A stretch of DNA of 34,315 bases from an uncultured Saprospirales bacterium. Its GTDB lineage: Bacteria > Bacteroidota > Bacteroidia > Chitinophagales > Saprospiraceae. A model generated the notes under the pieces. That model had not been told where the DNA came from and did no database searches. It saw only the letters and a list, made by a program, of their open reading frames with translations. Positions 33,401-34,315 of this stretch are shown piece after piece (position 1 is the stretch's first letter; every line of letters starts with the position of its first letter). Where the stretch lies: assembly GCA_937864265.1 (NCBI GenBank), contig CALMIR010000105.1:1-34315 (forward strand), given 5' to 3'. The translations under genes and the position numbers were made by a program.

Positions 33401-33795
33401 AAGGCGCTGTGTCTCACGAAGCTTATTTGTTTGAATCGGTTTACCTGGAAAACCTGGGTCAGGGGCAGTTTAATGTCAAAAAGCTGCCCAACACGGCTCA
33501 AACGGCGCCCATTTTTGGGATCGCCATTCAAGACTGGAATAAAGACGGCGCACAAGACATCCTTGTAGCTGGAAATTACTACGAACGGGAAGTAGAAACT
33601 ACGCGCTCTGATGCAGGTATTGGCCAGGTTTTGCTGGGCGATGGCAAAGGCCACTTCAAAGCGATGGCGCCTAACGAGACAGGTATCTTGGCCATGCTGG
33701 ATGTACGCGATTTGGCGGTGGTAAAAAATGATCGGCAGGAAAGCCTGGTATTCGTGGCGAATAACAACAACGGCCTGCAGGTATATGCCCGATAA
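30454..33795 (+). CDS. FG-GAP/VCBS repeat lipoprotein with ASPIC/UnbV domain (CRTAC1-like)
   Basis: This is a 1113-residue outer-membrane-type lipoprotein. The signal ends at Cys24 (FILVFSC), followed by polar sequence. Residues about 60-510 contain repeated FG-GAP/VCBS blades with calcium loops of type D-x-N-N-D-G or D-x-D-x-D-G (DINNDGLKD, DVNNDGWMD, DYDKDGDLD, DLNNDGWPD, DFNNDGWID, DFDCDGNKD, DLDNDGDLD). About 523-609 is the ASPIC/UnbV domain (GAKAWIFY, VSPVRGYFSCSDPDVLFGLG, VTWLDG). A second propeller set fills 640-1113 (DVDGDGDLDLFVGG, DMDGDGDFD, DWNKDGAQD). Such proteins often accompany SusCD-type glycan systems, but none is here. The role is probably surface binding. ATG 30466 is an alternative start. 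It lies 5 bases after rmuC. Confidence 0.9.
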   Translation: MLLNMQHITYLSVILTSFILVFSCNQKETGQESGQSLSGPLFHLVPASQTGIDFNNEIIEDAVYNHILRDDIFHGGGVAVVDINNDGLKDLFFAGNMVSDRLYLNKGNLKFEDITDKAGIRNNTWSTAVAVADVNNDGWMDIYVGKYMIEDPEKRENVLYINNGKLGFTDQAAAYGINDNGHCTAANFFDYDKDGDLDLYVGNQPFVSKHVRAAMESQIDKTQFTDRLFRFDNGKFTDVTRQAGIMNYNYTLSATVSDLNNDGWPDLYVASDYEEPDFYWQNNGNGTFTDLIHTGMRHISNFSMGVDLADFNNDGWIDIYCADMAPADNYRSKANMSGMNPEKFWGLALHGYHYQYMFNTLQLNNGNGTFSEIGQMANVSQTDWSWATLFGDFDCDGNKDLFVSNGQLRDTRNKDYVNKRKAVMDSLANAAREKGERPQINSLLLVDMAPAEKLRNYLFVNNGDLMFEDKADVWGMPEKTWTQGASYADLDNDGDLDIILSNMNDPAYIYENKAVDQKVGRYLKLQLQGDHGNNSLSYGAKAWIFYGDQMQVQEVSPVRGYFSCSDPDVLFGLGGVKTIDRLVVTWLDGRMIEMTDVKTNQVLTLKQADAKPGSFSPFPKKAALFKDHTQTSGIAYAHRENLYDDFKDEVLLPHRMSRLGPCTAVADVNGDQLEDIYLAGAAGQAGEMYLQLPGSRFQKLTAGPWQSDAACEDVDALFFDADGDQDMDLYVVSGGNEYSEGAPQLQDRLYLNDGKGSFSKSNQLPSMSVSGGVAKAGDVDGDGDLDLFVGGRQVPGKYGFPARSYLLLNDKGKFTDATEQIAPDLVKPGMVTDAQWLDIDQDKDADLMLVGEWMPLTLMLNNNGTLEDATAAAGLDKTVGWWNRLEYADMDGDGDFDLVAGNLGLNIKYKASEEEPFKVYVKDFDGNGTNDVYLAYYGLDGVCYPVRGRQCSSEQMPFIAEKFKTYHDFALASVDQVLGDLQEGAVSHEAYLFESVYLENLGQGQFNVKKLPNTAQTAPIFGIAIQDWNKDGAQDILVAGNYYEREVETTRSDAGIGQVLLGDGKGHFKAMAPNETGILAMLDVRDLAVVKNDRQESLVFVANNNNGLQVYAR

Positions 33796-33922
33796 TTTTC
33801 TTTTTTCTTCTATTTCAAATCATACCGACATTTCTGCCTTGAACAGTACTTTGTGCTCTTTTGTGGACTCATCTGTTTGCAGGTAAATAAAAAAGCAGGC
33901 ATTAGCACCATTTTTTGAACCA

Positions 33923-34024
33923 CACCCGCCTATGCAGTTGCCTGCCCGGCCCGCCCGACCGAATCAATCCGGGCGGTATGAGCTGATGCCGATACGCTTC
34001 AGTGGAACGGACGGGGGCAAGAAG
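33923..34024 (+). repeat. GC-rich palindromic repeat, copy 3 (degenerate)
   Basis: This copy aligns over its whole length with copy 2 read on the minus strand: CACCCGCC start, GCCCGGCCCG, CCGGGCGG, the loop GCCGATACGCT and the CGGACGGGGGCA end. Its central inverted repeat is degraded (CTGAT opposite CTTCAGTGGAACG), unlike the perfect stem of copy 1. It lies about 130 bases past the FG-GAP gene. Confidence 0.8.
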
Positions 34025-34214
34025 AAACAAAGGGCACAAAGTGTGCTAAAAAAATTTTAGCCGATAGAGTCTTCCACTGATATTTTGTCACCGCTTCGCA
34101 GTCCTAGAGTGAAAACCGCAGGCATGGAAATGGTACAAGGAAGCCTTTGTACTTCCCGATTTTGCAGTGCTTCACAGGAACGGAATGACAAATCACGTGG
34201 AGCTGACAAGCCAT

Positions 34215-34238
34215 ATTTAGCGGGTCACCCCGCTAAAT
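34215..34238. repeat. Perfect 10-bp hairpin
   Basis: ATTTAGCGGG (34215-34224) pairs with CCCGCTAAAT (34229-34238) around the tetraloop TCAC. No T tract follows on the plus strand, and on the minus strand only a mixed A/T stretch follows. It could be a weak terminator or part of a repeat. Confidence 0.6.
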
Positions 34239-34293
34239 TGTGGAATGTAACCAATTTGTCCTGTTTTGTACTTGAATTTGAGCCGTTAAGATA

Positions 34294-34310
34294 GCGCTAC
34301 GCTGTAGCGC
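34294..34310. repeat. Short hairpin at the right edge
   Basis: GCGCTAC (34294-34300) pairs with GTAGCGC (34304-34310) with a 3-base loop. The window ends five bases later, so its context cannot be judged. Confidence 0.5.
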
Positions 34311-34315
34311 GCGGT

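Larger units (their letters stand above)
33796..34315. other. Gene-poor right end with repeats and hairpins
   Basis: No convincing gene is seen in the last 520 bases. Contents are a T-rich stretch after the FG-GAP stop, repeat copy 3 (33923-34024), a perfect 10-bp hairpin (34215-34238) and a 7-bp hairpin at the edge (34294-34310). A 69-codon frame at 34085-34294 lacks any recognisable motif and runs through the first hairpin. Confidence 0.6.

Noticed and set aside
34085-34294. 69-codon plus-strand frame near the right edge
   Set aside because: It has no recognisable motif, runs through a perfect hairpin, and its composition is unlike the neighbouring proteins.

Overview
The window is a stretch of ordinary chromosome from a Bacteroidota bacterium, most likely of the Saprospiria type (Haliscomenobacter or Lewinella-like); the genus is an inference. 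The evidence is several proteins carrying type IX secretion (T9SS) C-terminal sorting domains of types A and B, Bacteroidota-style promoters (TAnnTTTG -7 boxes), a SUI1/YciH protein, Uma2 nucleases, CtlX, and a long ASPIC/FG-GAP lipoprotein. No phage, integrase, transposase gene, tRNA, rRNA or CRISPR array was seen.

Layout. 1-3.1 kb: the tail of a plus-strand gene (perhaps an Rpn-type nuclease), a bidirectional terminator, a decayed DUF2807 C-terminus, then a minus-strand pair made of a T9SS type B secreted protein and an all-helical protein of unknown function. 3.2-6.7 kb: an O-antigen ligase-like membrane protein, a Uma2 nuclease, a palindromic repeat and a CTCACY hexamer array, then rimO on the minus strand. 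6.8-9.5 kb: a beta-barrel protein, a secreted beta-propeller-like protein, and a heptose-7-phosphate kinase-like PfkB enzyme. 9.5-14.3 kb: a promoter followed by a long perfect-stem hairpin (candidate small RNA), then two tandem T9SS type A paralogues. 14.3-19.1 kb: a second Uma2 gene, then the branched-chain amino-acid operon ilvD-ilvB-ilvN on the minus strand. 19.2-22.6 kb: a compact minus-strand operon (outer-membrane protein, waaA, LOG-family hydrolase, DHFR-like reductase). 22.6-25.2 kb: a second palindromic repeat, yciH, and a divergent yhhQ-ctlX pair. 25.4-27.7 kb: a secreted intradiol dioxygenase with a T9SS tail, then a truncated-haemoglobin lipoprotein beside a small membrane protein. 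27.8-30.4 kb: iscS and rmuC, divergent from a shared palindromic promoter. 30.4-33.8 kb: a 1113-residue FG-GAP/ASPIC lipoprotein. The last 0.5 kb has no convincing gene but holds a third copy of the palindromic repeat and two hairpins.

How the genes fit together. The O-antigen ligase, heptose kinase and Kdo transferase all serve lipopolysaccharide or surface-glycan assembly, but they are scattered rather than in one operon. Four proteins are predicted T9SS cargo, and two are predicted lipoproteins on other routes. The strongest candidates for something new are the structured RNA at about 9586-9702, the three-copy palindromic repeat family, the haemoglobin lipoprotein/HMA-like membrane protein pair, the T9SS-exported intradiol dioxygenase, and the palindromic iscS/rmuC promoter.
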